Origin: Isoetes taiwanensis
Taxonomy: Eukaryota > Streptophyta > Lycopodiopsida > Isoetales > Isoetaceae
Assembly: GCA_021234155.1 (NCBI GenBank)
Contig: JAJEKV010000207.1
Location: 308,001 to 372,000, forward strand
DNA length: 64,000 nucleotides
Reading direction: 5' to 3'
Shown here: positions 36,615-49,085 of the stretch, one piece after another
How positions within the stretch are numbered: position 1 is the first letter of the stretch
Layout: each line of letters opens with the position of its first letter
Notes under the pieces: model-generated
What the model was told of the DNA's origin: nothing
The model's database searches: none
What the model saw: the letters and a program-made list of their open reading frames with translations, nothing else
Translations under genes and position numbers: made by a program

Positions 36615-38040
36615 TTAAGAATACTGGTGGGTTTTGAGACAGTTCCAAAAAAGAATTTCAAAAAAGCAAATAACTGAAAACGAACCTTTAGTCCTTCTTG
36701 TAGCAGCAAGTTTGGCAATTTCCAGCAATGTCTCCTTTGTCATTTCACATATGCTTTGAGTCATTGCAGCCATGGACTCTGCAATTTTCGGGATCGTTTG
36801 CGGAGACCTTATTGTTTCAATTCCGACCAACTCAATTTTTCTTGCACTTTCTTCTTTGAGGAAATCTAATTTCTTCACCTCAGTGTCCCCAAATGTGCTT
36901 GCCATTTGTGATATTCCCAATGCAATGTCCTCATCTATTTGCAACCTGGACTTCTTTCTACTTGTAGGTTTTCCACAAACTCGGTGATTACATGCGGTGA
37001 TCTAGGACTTGAAGAATGCAATGCGGTTTTCTGTTGGTGTCCTATTGATTGGAATTTCGGCATCTTGGACTGCTTGGATTTCCGGCGTTCACATCATTGT
37101 TTGAATTGGGTGGATCAGCAAAGTGGTCTTCAAATGTTTGATTCTGTTCCAACGGTTTCAAAAAAAGCTGTCATTCATGAAAGATTCGAGTAATTAGTAT
37201 GCAAAGTCGCAGCCTGAAAGCTTCATTGCCAAAATCACCATCATCACCGGAACACGGTATTGGATTATCGGAGGTAACACCATATTTAACTTCTTCTATT
37301 CGTCATACCTTTGCCAAGTTGATGGTTGAGAACACGTATGGCTACAAACCTCCTTCTCATCTTTAAATTTAGCTTGCGCTTATCCCATTTTTGTTCTTTA
37401 GTTGTCTCGGCTCCACTAAACCCCCAACGAAGGGCTGCAATTTCATCATAATTTCCCTCCATTGTGTGTTGAAGAGGTTGAGGGTGCCTCAGGTTACCAA
37501 TTTCATCTCGTTCGAGGAGATTGAGGAATGTGGAAACACCGTGATCATCCATTGCACGGGGACTTCCTATTCTTTGTGTCTATCACTTTGAATTTTCCTT
37601 CTCATGCACAATAATAGCCAAAGCAGAATCGGTTTCTAAAGATTCACTCACAATATTGGAGGATGCCCGAATTTATTTGAATACACGCTTTGGATCTCTT
37701 TTCTTTTGACTGTCTTGAAGAGGGAATTGGCTCGAGTTAGTCTCAATTGCACATCCATAGAGATCGGCTTTGTCATTTTCGGGTCCTTCTTGGTGCCATT
37801 TTTTCAACCCGAGAGGAGGCACGAAAGGCTTCTTTGGTTCTTGGCAAAGGCATCGAGGCCTTAGACATCTGAATCCAAATAATTGATTGGGAATAAGGAC
37901 GACATAAAACGAAATTGACGATCAAAAACTTAATGAGCGAATGCACAAAAACATAATGCAAATGCGTCGTGATGATCGATGAATGCCCGGATCGTGAATC
38001 GGCTAATTGCTTCCGAGGGGTGGATACTTGGAGCAAGAAT
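36615..38040 (-). pseudogene. Decayed accessory-ORF sequence of the Harbinger element
   Basis: Minus-strand pieces read EDIALGISQMASTFGDTEVK, KIELVGIETIRSPQTIPKI and MTKETLLEIAKLAATRR at 36,944-36,660. Further up is FEDHFADPPNSNNDVNAGNP near 37,130 and WDKRKLNLKMRRRFVAIRVL near 37,360. The helical, charged 36.7-kb part resembles the tail of trihelix/SANT ORFs of Harbinger transposons. Stops and shifts separate the pieces. A DNA-binding helix trio is not visible, so the assignment is by context. Confidence 0.3.
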
Positions 38041-38163
38041 TAGCGCCTTGAAGATCAAGAAGCAGGGGAAATGGTGCCCCGGTTTTCGTGTGGGAAACAT
38101 TTCGAGGCGGTTTTTGATCAAATGAAAATTAAGGCTAATTGTTTGGTTAGTGGGCAATGAAAA

Positions 38164-38187
38164 CGCCCCTAACGGGTGTTAGGGGCG
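38164..38187. repeat. Perfect 10-bp hairpin
   Basis: CGCCCCTAAC, GGGT, GTTAGGGGCG forms a 10-bp stem with a 4-nt loop. It sits at the right margin of the Harbinger region and contains TAA/TTA, the target trinucleotide of this superfamily. A matching left end was not found. Confidence 0.6.
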
Positions 38188-38314
38188 AATCATCTCTCGA
38201 GGTGAGAGTTGGGTTTTCCCACTCTCACCCATCTCTCCCATCTCTCCCCCATCTCTCTTCTCTCGTATTCTCTCGTATTCTCTCTCGTCATCTCTAAGTC
38301 AGCATGTGGCCAAC

Positions 38315-39254
<940 letters not shown>

Positions 39255-39665
39255 TTAGCTCTTCAATATGCTTTGGCGCAATGATTGAGGATCTGCCTTC
39301 ATTGTAGCAAATGCCCCTTCTAATGGATAACCAAGGAATTTGTCAAACAATGCTTCCGGCGTTGTCACATTTAGTGTCTTGCATCCAGTGTCAATATCAC
39401 CGGGCATTGTTAACTCTTCCATCAGGTCGTCCTTCCTGCACTTCTTGCAGACACTATCCGACTCTACCTTCTTGCAACCATTAGACATCTTCACAACCTT
39501 GTTGTCGCCAGTTATATTCAATCTCAATGTGCTTGGGACCTGTGGATGCAAGAATGTTTGATTAGTAGAAAACTTTATCAAAGAAGGTGACAAGCAAGGA
39601 TAATTTTGATTTAGGTTTAGCAACAAAGCATACACCTTGGTATTGTCTAGAATATGTGCTGCCAT
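39255..39665 (-). CDS. Small two-exon protein, unknown
   Basis: Exon 1 (39,665-39,636) encodes MAAHILDNTK and ends at GT. Exon 2 (39,539-39,255) follows CCACAG and encodes 94 residues: VPSTLRLNITGDNKVVKMS, a cysteine-rich part (GCKKVESDSVCKKCRKDDLM), DIDTGCKTLNV, then FDKFLGYPLEGAFATMK. Spliced length is 104 residues. The 96-nt intron is open and a multiple of three, so retention gives a 136-residue form. A minus-strand TATATA lies about 30 nt above the ATG, leaving almost no leader. The LRLNITGDNKVV start and CxxC pair faintly recall plant DUF674 proteins, but the rest does not fit. It may be a truncated relative. Confidence 0.45.
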   Translation of the reverse strand: MAAHILDNTKVYALLLNLNQNYPCLSPSLIKFSTNQTFLHPQVPSTLRLNITGDNKVVKMSNGCKKVESDSVCKKCRKDDLMEELTMPGDIDTGCKTLNVTTPEALFDKFLGYPLEGAFATMKADPQSLRQSILKS

Positions 39666-40497
39666 TGCTATGGATGGGCCCGGGGGGTGCAGCTCTATAT
39701 ATCGATAGATGGCATGTGCCTTCGGGGGTCACAAAAAAACCCATGTATACGAATTTTTTGGAGTAGAAAAACCCATATCATACGGGTTTTCGAACTAATA
39801 TACATTATAGCCCCTATCCATAGATTTACGATTGGTTGTGCCAAATTATATAATCCCTTTTTGACTTTGTACCTTTTGTGAGGGGATAGGTCTAGGGTTC
39901 CATTTAGAATAAAATACTGAAACAGAATGCAAAGAAACGTGCAATACCTGGAATAGCTGGAATGGACAGTGCTGAGATGAATCTGCTAGAAAGGTCAAAA
40001 CGAAGCTGGAAATATAAGGATACAATGCTCCTTCCGTCAGATGGATCAGCTCCCCAAATCGATCATCTACGAAATCTCTCCTTCCCGCCTTAAACCCTTC
40101 ACGTTGAAAGCTGGAAAATGAATGGCGTAGACGTATGTGCTCCCGACCATATACCTACGACAAAGGCGATAAAAAAACCCCAACTGTGCACTCACTTGAT
40201 CAATACGTGTACTCTAGGTGCACCCCCCTTGCGGATGGGCATCGATTTACAAGCGAGTCGAAGGCCGTCGGAGGTACGGAGACACTAAAAAACTGTGGCT
40301 TGACCTCCATCACCTAATTTTCTTACAAGGGAATAATTTTGGACTACAATCAAGATATCAATCACTTTCAAGGGCAAAGCAACAACAAATATTACAACTC
40401 TGCAAACCATAAGTTGACACGCGTCACTCTTTCATTTTCGGAAATGTGATGAGATCTACTTGTATTCTGTGTTCATGTGACCAAATTTACTTGCATT
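39666..40497. other. No gene recognised
   Basis: Sequence upstream of the small gene, up to the LTR element's target site. No coding signature. Confidence 0.4.
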
Positions 40498-40502
40498 CTA
40501 TG

Positions 40503-42107
40503 TGTGACGTTCAAAGCACGCGATAACGGTCCCGGGGCGTGATCGATATGCATCTGGAAATCACACGCATTACCACTCCTCAACCGACGCGTCTGCCGGC
40601 GTAGTAGCCAGTGAGTAGCCCTAGGGGGCAACTTGCTAGGTATGTGCATTTCTTATTAATGTGCACATGCACATTTATTAAGGTGCACACATTTCCATGT
40701 GGGCACATTTAGGTGCACACATTTCCATGTAGGCACATTTGGCCACCTAGCCATTAAAGGCAAGTGGGCCCATTTCCAATTATCCCACATGCCTAAAGGG
40801 ATAATTGGAAACCCTAAGCCCCAACCCTTGCCTATTTAAGTAGGAGAACCCTAACTTGCCCATTTTCGTTCCTAGGGTTTTAGAGCTCTGTTTTGGCTGC
40901 TCCAGGAGTCAAAAGCGCCTCCCGGACTCAATGCGAGAGAATGGCACCATTAGTTTCCCTTGACTCGAGCAGTTCAGTAGGATGGTCGAACTCAGGTCAG
41001 GAGGAGCAACTCATGGATCAGGTATGTAGTCGATTTAATGGTCTAAACCGTTTTCCAGTCATTGTATCAAGAGAGGTTTAGCCTATTAAATTGCCTTTAG
41101 CAACTATCTAGATCTCTAGATACGGACTCTAACTAAAGAACCTAACTCTATGATATAGATTAGATCTAGTTCTTTAGTTCTTACGTGATGTATATGGATG
41201 ATGTATCTCTGTGAACTCCGTGGTATTGGGAAGGGGGTAGAGACTTCCAAGCTTGGTAGTAGATGCTCCTAGATTAGCCTCTCTAGCACACCATAGATTC
41301 GACTGTGTACAAGAACCACACCTGGTTGTGGGTGAAGGGGCAGGACCGGGCTAAGAAGGAGGTTCGTGTTCGACTCTTGAGCGATCCCTCCGGTGTGTAA
41401 AGGCCTCACCAGGGGATCATTGTGACTAGGCCCAATAGCTTACCACCGAAAAGTGCGGGTAAGGTATGGGCTCGACACCCGTGAAGTGGGGTTCACTTTC
41501 CGGTGGGTTCACGTTCGAATCTGGGCGGTGGCCCTCTAGTCACCTTGAGTCGACATGTAGATCTCCTCGGAGGAGTGATCCCTACACCGCCCCATCGAAC
41601 CGGGGAGATGAAACCCGGGAATAGCCCTTTGGCTATGCATCCCGGCGGCTGGTCAGTCCCAACACTTTTCAGCCTACTCGCAAAGTGTGCGCGGGGAGGG
41701 GCGGATGGAGTGGACAACCCTATGCCATGTTCTTATGCGGCCAAATCCATTGCCATGAATTAAATGCGAATGAACTCTGAGACCCAAGCCGTCGACCATC
41801 CCTTTGAGTCCGAGCCTTGGGTAGGATTCCCTATGTGATGTGCTGATCTTTGTCTATGCAGATATGTGGAGGACCATCCTTCGTGATGGTCATATGATGT
41901 TGATGTATGTACTATCGACATGTATGTTTACGCTTCCGCAGCCTAGGTAGGCCCCGAGGGAGACAGGTAAAGGACCCTTCATTCTTCCCATGGAACTCTT
42001 CAAGGTTGCGGATACGTGGAGGGCCCTATATTAGCATGGAGCTGGTATGGGGATGAACTCCTGTTTGTACCTGCGGAGTGCACCGTATATGAGTAGGGGA
42101 CGTCACA
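40503..42107 (+). repeat. 5' LTR
   Basis: It starts TGACGTTCAAAG and ends GGGGACGTCACA. It carries two copies of a 30-bp unit (AGGTGCACACATTTCCATGT...) at 40,680-40,740 and a TATA-like CTATTTAAGTA at 40,832, about 35 bp before CCCTAACTTGCCC, a likely start of R. Confidence 0.88.
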
Positions 42108-42108
42108 G

Positions 42109-42120
42109 TGGTATCAGAGC
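42109..42120 (+). promoter_or_regulatory. Primer binding site for initiator tRNA-Met
   Basis: TGGTATCAGAGC, two bases after the LTR end, is the standard plant PBS complementary to the 3' end of tRNA-iMet. It primes minus-strand DNA synthesis. Confidence 0.93.
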
Positions 42121-42311
42121 AATGTTCTTGGAGACCAAGAGCAAAGCACTGGCCATGCTCCCAGTAGTACTAACTTGATAGGATCCTCAAACCTCGAAAA
42201 GTGGGAAATTTTTTTCTCATTTTTGTAGTTTATGCTAAGCTAGTAACAATTAAGCGAATTGGAACTTAATAAGACTAAAAAGAATGAGCCAGAAATTTGC
42301 CAGATAACATG

Positions 42312-42378
42312 GTCTCACAGCTCGCGCCTGGTTGAAGAACTAAACTTCAGTTTTGGCACGAGGTGCAAGCTGTGAGAC
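42312..42378 (+). promoter_or_regulatory. Leader stem-loop, possible packaging or dimer signal
   Basis: A perfect 11-bp stem GTCTCACAGCT (42,312-42,322) / AGCTGTGAGAC (42,368-42,378) encloses 45 nt with further partial pairing (GCGCC / GGCAC). It lies about 200 nt after the PBS, where retroelement RNA packaging signals usually sit. Function is inferred from position only. Confidence 0.4.
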
Positions 42379-42502
42379 ATTGATTCAAAACAGCTTGAAA
42401 AGTCCTAAAATTAAAAAAAGTAACTTGGTGATTCGAACTTTAGCCTAGGAATTAGCTAGATTAGTCTAGTTTTTCAATCTATTTGAACCTCATCTTAAAA
42501 GG

Positions 42503-42522
42503 ATTCCCGCGATAGCGGGAAT
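42503..42522. repeat. Second leader hairpin, 8-bp arms
   Basis: ATTCCCGC, GATA, GCGGGAAT is a perfect hairpin. The text after it (TGAACCTCCCACCC, GGATTGAACCCC) resembles the reverse of a tRNA T-arm, but no full cloverleaf folds. Confidence 0.45.
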
Positions 42523-45500
42523 TGAACCTCCCACCCACAGGATTGAACCCCTTTGTTATAGAACACCCCTTTGTTATAGTCATCTAGACCTCAGCATAGC
42601 AACCCAAGTCCAACTGTCGGTACATCACCTTTGCTCATGCCAAAGGCATAAACCTTGACCTAATTCTGTGTCCTTCTAATAGAGTTTGACTTATATAGCC
42701 GCCACATTAACACTCCCTATTGCCAGGGTACCTAGAAAGGACCTAGAGTCTAGAGCTGCCCAAGCCGCTCCATGTGTAGAGATTGGACCCCTCCCTCAAA
42801 CCAACTTTGTTAGGACCTTAGGGTATGCCGCAAACATCATGGAGGTCTTGCAAAACAACCCTCATTTCATGCCATACCACACGTCCTAATATCCATAGAC
42901 TTGTAGATTATAGATATGTCTCCAAGAATCTTTGCCGAGCCACCTTGCTTGCTTATAGAGCCCGTAATGTTGTAGGAGAGCCCTTCAAGTAGACCTTAGA
43001 CTCTAGGGAAATACTGGCGTTGCTTTGGCACGAGGCCGAGCCACGAAGAGCTTGAGGCTAACTCCTTGAAGACATCAAGGTCCCACCATGTACGCATGAT
43101 AAGGAGAGGAGGCCAAAAAGGCGCACTCCAAGAGAGGGAAGCACAACGACAAACACCTCAACCGACAAACGAGTAGAACAGGGACACCACCAGGCCTATC
43201 ATCAATCTTCATCAAATGGAAAGAATATTTGGTAACCAACGGCATCAAGAATTTTCTAGGTGTCAACCTCCTCCCGGCCACCAATAACAGGTCACATGAA
43301 AAGAGGATCTCGACGCCTTCACCGACTCGACGGACATGAGTTTCAAATGAAAGGACGCAAGGCAGCAAAATACAGGTGCAGGAACACGTTGGACATCGAT
43401 GCCGCGTTAGCATCACGAGCTAGGGCCAGAGGGCATAACCTTCCGTCGAGGAGAGAAGTCATGGCGACACAGGAGCGTATAGGAACCGGAGAGAAGACCA
43501 CCTCGACCTTGCAGCCCAGCAACTCAAGCGAATGTCAGGCAATGCCAACAAAAGGAGCGACCAAGCTAGGCAACCATAAAGCACCTAAGGCTGACCAAGT
43601 TGAGCTTCCAGCTCCCTTGCACCAGCAGGAGACCACGAGGGGAGGAGACGCATATCAGGGAACATCTCCAACTTGAAGGCCTATATCAGCATTAGGGGCA
43701 AGATCAAGGAGGAGAATATTCTGCTCGAACAAGATTTTGGGACCCAGAAACACCTAGAAACCAAAGGAAGGACGACCTTACTACGCCAGCCAAGGAGGGA
43801 GACTCGAATGGATAGGACCCAAGGGACGGAGGAGGAGGCGACCTAGCCAGGCAGGTACAAATCATAAAAAGGCGCACGAAGGAGCCATGGTAAGGGCAAT
43901 GGAGATGACCACACTTCCAGGCACAGGAGAGGCACCTCGGAATGAAGCAAAGCCCAAGCAACAGGAGTCGCACTCAGAAATTCAACCTGCAGAGGAATGA
44001 CAATGCCTGCCTACCGACCATGATCTCAGAGCTTCGAAGACATCCAAGAATGCCCAACTGCAACAGCTAGGTGATCCTACTCAAGCGACCAATGGCACCG
44101 CACATCGGCAACCCTGCAACGACACACTGCATATAAGGACGTTGAGCGGTCACCGCATTGCTCACGACAGACATACACATTAACGAGGAGCATCTTTCTC
44201 AAGGGATCACATCGACGAACACTCGTCGCAACTTGAGGTGACGAGCTCGGATCAGACATGAAGCTCAACAATAGTAGCAGCATCTCAAGAAATCCCAAAG
44301 TCAATCAGAACGAAGAAGATGCAGCAAAATCGAAGGATCAACCGCGATAGGAGGAGGGGAAACCCTAAAGGAGTATAAACAATTAAGTAGATCTTCGTAG
44401 TTGTTTTGAAAAAGTGGATGAATTAAAATCCCAATGTAAATGCGTATATGTCTATTGTATATCTCGGGTGCTCACAGATATAGTGGAGAAACATGAGTTT
44501 AAAGTCATGTTTTACGGATTTAGCTTTTTTAGATCGGGAAGCTCCTTCACTCGACTACCAAAAAGAGGAAGCATAGAAGCACAACTATAGCCCAAGATCA
44601 AAATGGAAGAGCAAGTACGAGGGAGAAACGAACCAGGAGGCCAAGCAAACCTTCGACTCCAAACACTTCGGAAGTGCCCAAGTAGAAGACAGCTCGCCCA
44701 CCCAATGTCGAATAAGAGACAACACCGGTCATGTCAAGATCATCGGTCTTTGCACGGGACATCGTCGGGGACGCAACACTACATCTTGTGGCAGCAGCAA
44801 CACTTGACTAACTTATGACACGAAAGTGGCCTCAACAATAGAAGGAGGAACGCCCGACATCAACGAGCCAACTAAGAAGACAACATCTTGCGACCATAAT
44901 TCCACCTTGTGGTAATATAGGGTGATGCTATGACACGTGTATTAGATGGAGATGCACTTACTAAAGGCACCGCGACGAGGAGATATGCCTTCAACAACTA
45001 GGTGATGGCTTCGTCGGTACTCCTACCAGTAATTAGAAGAGAAGAAGCCGATCATACCTCGGACATGTGGGACATCAAACGCCCAAGGTAGAAGCATTGA
45101 CACCTTAACGACAAGGATAGCAACTAAAGCACCTTTGACAAAAGAGAGTTCAAGATAATAGCCGGGCTATTCAACGACAAGAGCATATCTAAGGCATGTA
45201 CTTCTTCAACTCAAGGGTCAAGTCGCACGGATATAAGGATCCATCATCCGGACAATATCGCCCGGTAGGAGAAGAGCCATGAAGCTTTACTTGCCCGAGA
45301 GGCCGACATGCATAGAGAGACAAAGGTCGAACCGAAAGCTGGAGAAGTGCTAGCAACCGACTTCTTCCACGAAGCTCCCTAGAGGCAACGGGGAGGATCA
45401 AACCGACGAAAGCACAATCAAAGCCACCGGAAGGTACCTCAAGACAAGAAGACGGCATAGCATGGCGGAACGTGACAATGTCCAAGCCATGTGACCGAGG

Positions 45501-48469
45501 GGATTAAACAAGGAAGTTTGGAAGCTCGATGGAGAAGCATCTAGGCGAGGCGAGCCGATGACTTGCACGCGGACTTGCATGCAACGTGGTGAACCCAAGG
45601 ATGGACGATTCAAAGAATAACTGCAGAAGAGAACAACTCCAGAGGAGTATAGCCAAAGGAATTGCGAACAGCCTCAAGAGACGCATCCAAATAGCTCCAA
45701 GTATCATGAAGGGGGGAACAATCACCGCCCGAGAACAGGACCAGGAAGCAGACTGAAATGTCTAGGCATCAACGACCAGCACACCTTTAGTTGGAATGTG
45801 ATGCAAAGCATGTTGTGCCGGAGGGCCCAAGTATATCAACAAGTTACCCCGGAGTACGAGCCAACGTACAAATAGGAGAATATAGATCGTCAACACCATT
45901 GCACCGGGAGGAACACCGATGACATCGCCAAGGAGTAGGTGTGCAACTTGTTGGGAGGCACAAGGGAGACCTAATAGCTCTAGTAATAATTGTAACTACG
46001 TAAGCTATATGTTTTGCATGTATAGTTCCCTTGTTATTCCTTCCCTCCCATAGCGTAACAGATCAAAGGAAGAGATGTCATGCAAGTTGCAGGGGTGAAG
46101 CAATCAACATCGTCAACACTCTTCGGGCAACACGATAACGACATCGACAGAGTCGTCCTTTAGCTGCCAAGACAAAGAGTCAAGATGAAAGATCTTTTTC
46201 AACGGCGCCATCTTCAGGCTTTTGAAAAGCGGCATGGAAGATTCAAGTGATCAACTACACTATCAGGCCACCAGCAATGAGGAGCCACCGTCAAGGAGAC
46301 TGAAGTATCGAGCGACTCGAAAGAACGTTACCTTGCTACTTCAAGCAGGCAACGAGTGGATGAGCTTTTAGGAAGCTCAAGGATCTAAGGACATGGGGCC
46401 TAGTAGGTTAAATGTATGGACGGTAACATCCATATTAGGATTAGAAGGCATTTCCAGATATTCTGGCTAAAAGGATTGCCCCAATATTGAGCTAAGCGTC
46501 AAGGATTGAGAAGGAAATGCATAGGAGTAACTATAATTATACACGATTGTTAACAGACATCCAACGTATTGAAACCACTTGGTGAGATTGATCTCCTCGC
46601 TAAGAAGGAATCATTACTAGGATAATTGTTAACCATGTATAAATCTAGTACCTCCAAAGAATAATCCAACCGAAAGAAAAGAAGTAATCTAACAAGTCCG
46701 GCCAACTTGTTACGATGACATCAATTCGATTGGTAGGAATATTCCAAGAGCTAAATAACTAAGAAAGGGGGAATCTCTAGAATATAAAAGAATAATACAT
46801 GTAAGCTACATCTAAAATAAGAATCATAGTCTTTTGAGACAAAAGGAATTGTCATGATGACAAAACCTTGTGGTTTAGAATCGTTCTAACTAAGTAGGTA
46901 ACCCATAGCTATATTGAAATAAATGATAACATAATATGTGCATCCATCTTAGATGGTTATATATGTTAGCTAAGGCTAGTAAATTAATGTGCTAAGTAAG
47001 AAGCATATAACCTCTTAAGGGGAGAGAATAGATATGACGTGTGTACAACGTCATTGAAGGGGTACAGGACCATTTTCTTTTTGAAGAAAGTGGGAGGGCT
47101 CAATCTTATGATTGAACGTACTTACATCGAATTGACTGACCCGTAGAATAGAGTTCACTCCGGCAATGGCCGAAGCGAATAGAGCGCAAGATAGATAGAT
47201 AGATAGCTCAGGAGGTCTTCAACGTGCGAGACTGACGTGGTAGCTAACTACACCGATGAAGTGGAGCAAAACTATGGGAGCGATGCAACGACCAAGTCAT
47301 CTCCAAAATTACTCGACGCCGGCTCAATGGGTGGATGCATTCTAGCCTAGGTAAGGCGTGCGCATGCATTATAAGCTTTAATGTGTCTTATAGATAAGTT
47401 AAATATAGATCCTAATAACTGCATAGAAATTGTTGTACGTATATGTATCATACGGGAATAAGTTAAATAACAACGATAATGTGAGGTAGCATGTTAATTA
47501 ATCCTTCGCAAGGATGCAATTCCTTCCAAGGATAGCCATATGACCTTGGGGTCCTTATAAATATAGATAGAAAATAGAATTCAAATATACTTAAGTGCAT
47601 CTTAGGGATATACTTCCAAGGGTAATGCAGGACCCAAGGAAGAGAATAAGAAGCACATCTAATTCTTGTGTATGATAATTAAAACCTTGTCTATGTAACA
47701 ATAGGTCTAAATCAGGGTTATTGTTCAAATAATCGCGATCTAAAAGTCGTTAAATATTGCAAAGCTTAGAGTAAATATAATTGTACTATCCGAAGTAATG
47801 TATCCGATACTATGATAACGTTAATTCATAAATATTACCTTAGGGCAATTATGTAATCACATGCGTTAAAGGAGCCAGCAAAAATCGGCTCAGGCATGTC
47901 GATTTGTGTTTAGATTAGTTTCATGTGTAGTTAAGATTAATCTACGCATGCAACCTGTGCTTGGTATGGGTTGCATGCGTTGTTACCGATGATGAGATTA
48001 CTACGGTGATCTCTAGGGCGTGGTGTAATGTCAATGTAGGCATGACCGCGTTTCCGCTTGGATGAGTGGAAGGTAGATTAGAAAGTCTACTTCCGTTCCA
48101 CGGAAGTAGACGACCTCGAGAGAAAGGAGGTCATTCAGGAATGCATTGATAGGAAAAGCACCTCTAGCCCCATATATGCTTTGATAGGAGGAATCTGGCC
48201 TTCACGCCCATATACGGGAAGGACCTATCCTCCACGCTGGGCAACTAGGGTGTAGGCATGAGCGGCATATAGGCATATAGGCGCTGTCTCCACGGCCATA
48301 ATGGAAGATTCACCCTCTTCCTACACCGGGAGATTAGCCATGCACCCATGTAGATAGGTGGGGTGGTCACCATATAACCAAAATTTTATTAATAATTAAA
48401 ATGGTAATAACGTAGGTCGACCTGCAGGCCAATAGAGCGCTCCGGAGGGCAAGGAGGTCGAGCTACGAA
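42523..48469. other. Retrotransposon interior without coding capacity
   Basis: About 6 kb with frames under 140 codons. None shows retroelement motifs. Between 43 and 46 kb the plus strand is A/G-rich with many short ORFs. A (GATA)n stretch lies at 47,192-47,208. I see no host-gene fragment. Confidence 0.6.
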
Positions 48470-48982
48470 GACTTGCAACACAAATTTAGTCATAATGTGT
48501 TGCAAGGGATGAAGAGTACCTTAGAAGTGTAAATTTTGTATGAAATTGATAAACTTTGATAAACTTAAATGTTGTATTAAGTAAGGTTAATAATTACCTT
48601 GCGTAGATTAAGTTATGAAGTGATAAGTTAATTGGGTAATGAAATAGTACAGTAATGTCTTACATTACCTTAGAGTAATTCTAATAATTAAGATAGTAAG
48701 TATGTAATTATAGATATTGTAAAATTAATGCAGGATTTTAAGGTGCGAGGACTTGCAACACAAATTTTGTTGGAATGTGTTGCAAGGATTGAAGAGTACC
48801 TTAAATAATAATTGTATATGAAAGTGTTAAATTGCGATAAACTAAATGTTATAATAACGAGGACTAATAAATACCCTGTTTTAATAGAAGTTACGAATTG
48901 ACAAGTTATTTGATAATGTAATGGCGTAATAATAATTTAAAAATATTACCTTAAGGTAATCTTAATAAATGTGTAAGTATAA
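48470..48982 (+). repeat. Two-copy 240-bp repeat beside the polypurine tract
   Basis: Copies start GACTTGCAACACAAATTT at 48,470 and 48,750. They share ATGTGTTGCAAGG, GAAGAGTACCTTA, GATAAACT and ATTACCTTA.GGTAAT-like text. It is AT-rich and non-coding. Confidence 0.7.
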
Positions 48983-49071
48983 TAGTAGTATATCGTATGC
49001 ACGGGTTGATTTGCGGGTTAGGAAGATTCCAAGGTGGGGAGACCCAACGATGTTTGCGGACATCATCATTT

Positions 49072-49085
49072 CAAGGTGGGGAGAA
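49072..49085 (+). promoter_or_regulatory. Polypurine tract
   Basis: AAGGTGGGGAGAA directly precedes the right LTR (TGTGACG). A near copy (CCAAGGTGGGGAGACCC) lies about 45 bp upstream. It is the plus-strand primer site of the element. Confidence 0.85.

Noticed and set aside
42503-42560. tRNA gene on the minus strand (GGTTCAATTCCCGC)
   Set aside because: Only a T-arm-like piece is present; no D arm, anticodon arm or acceptor pairing.
43075-45725. Frames of 70-140 codons inside the LTR element as gag or pol
   Set aside because: None contains a zinc knuckle, protease, YxDD or integrase motif, and they overlap on both strands.
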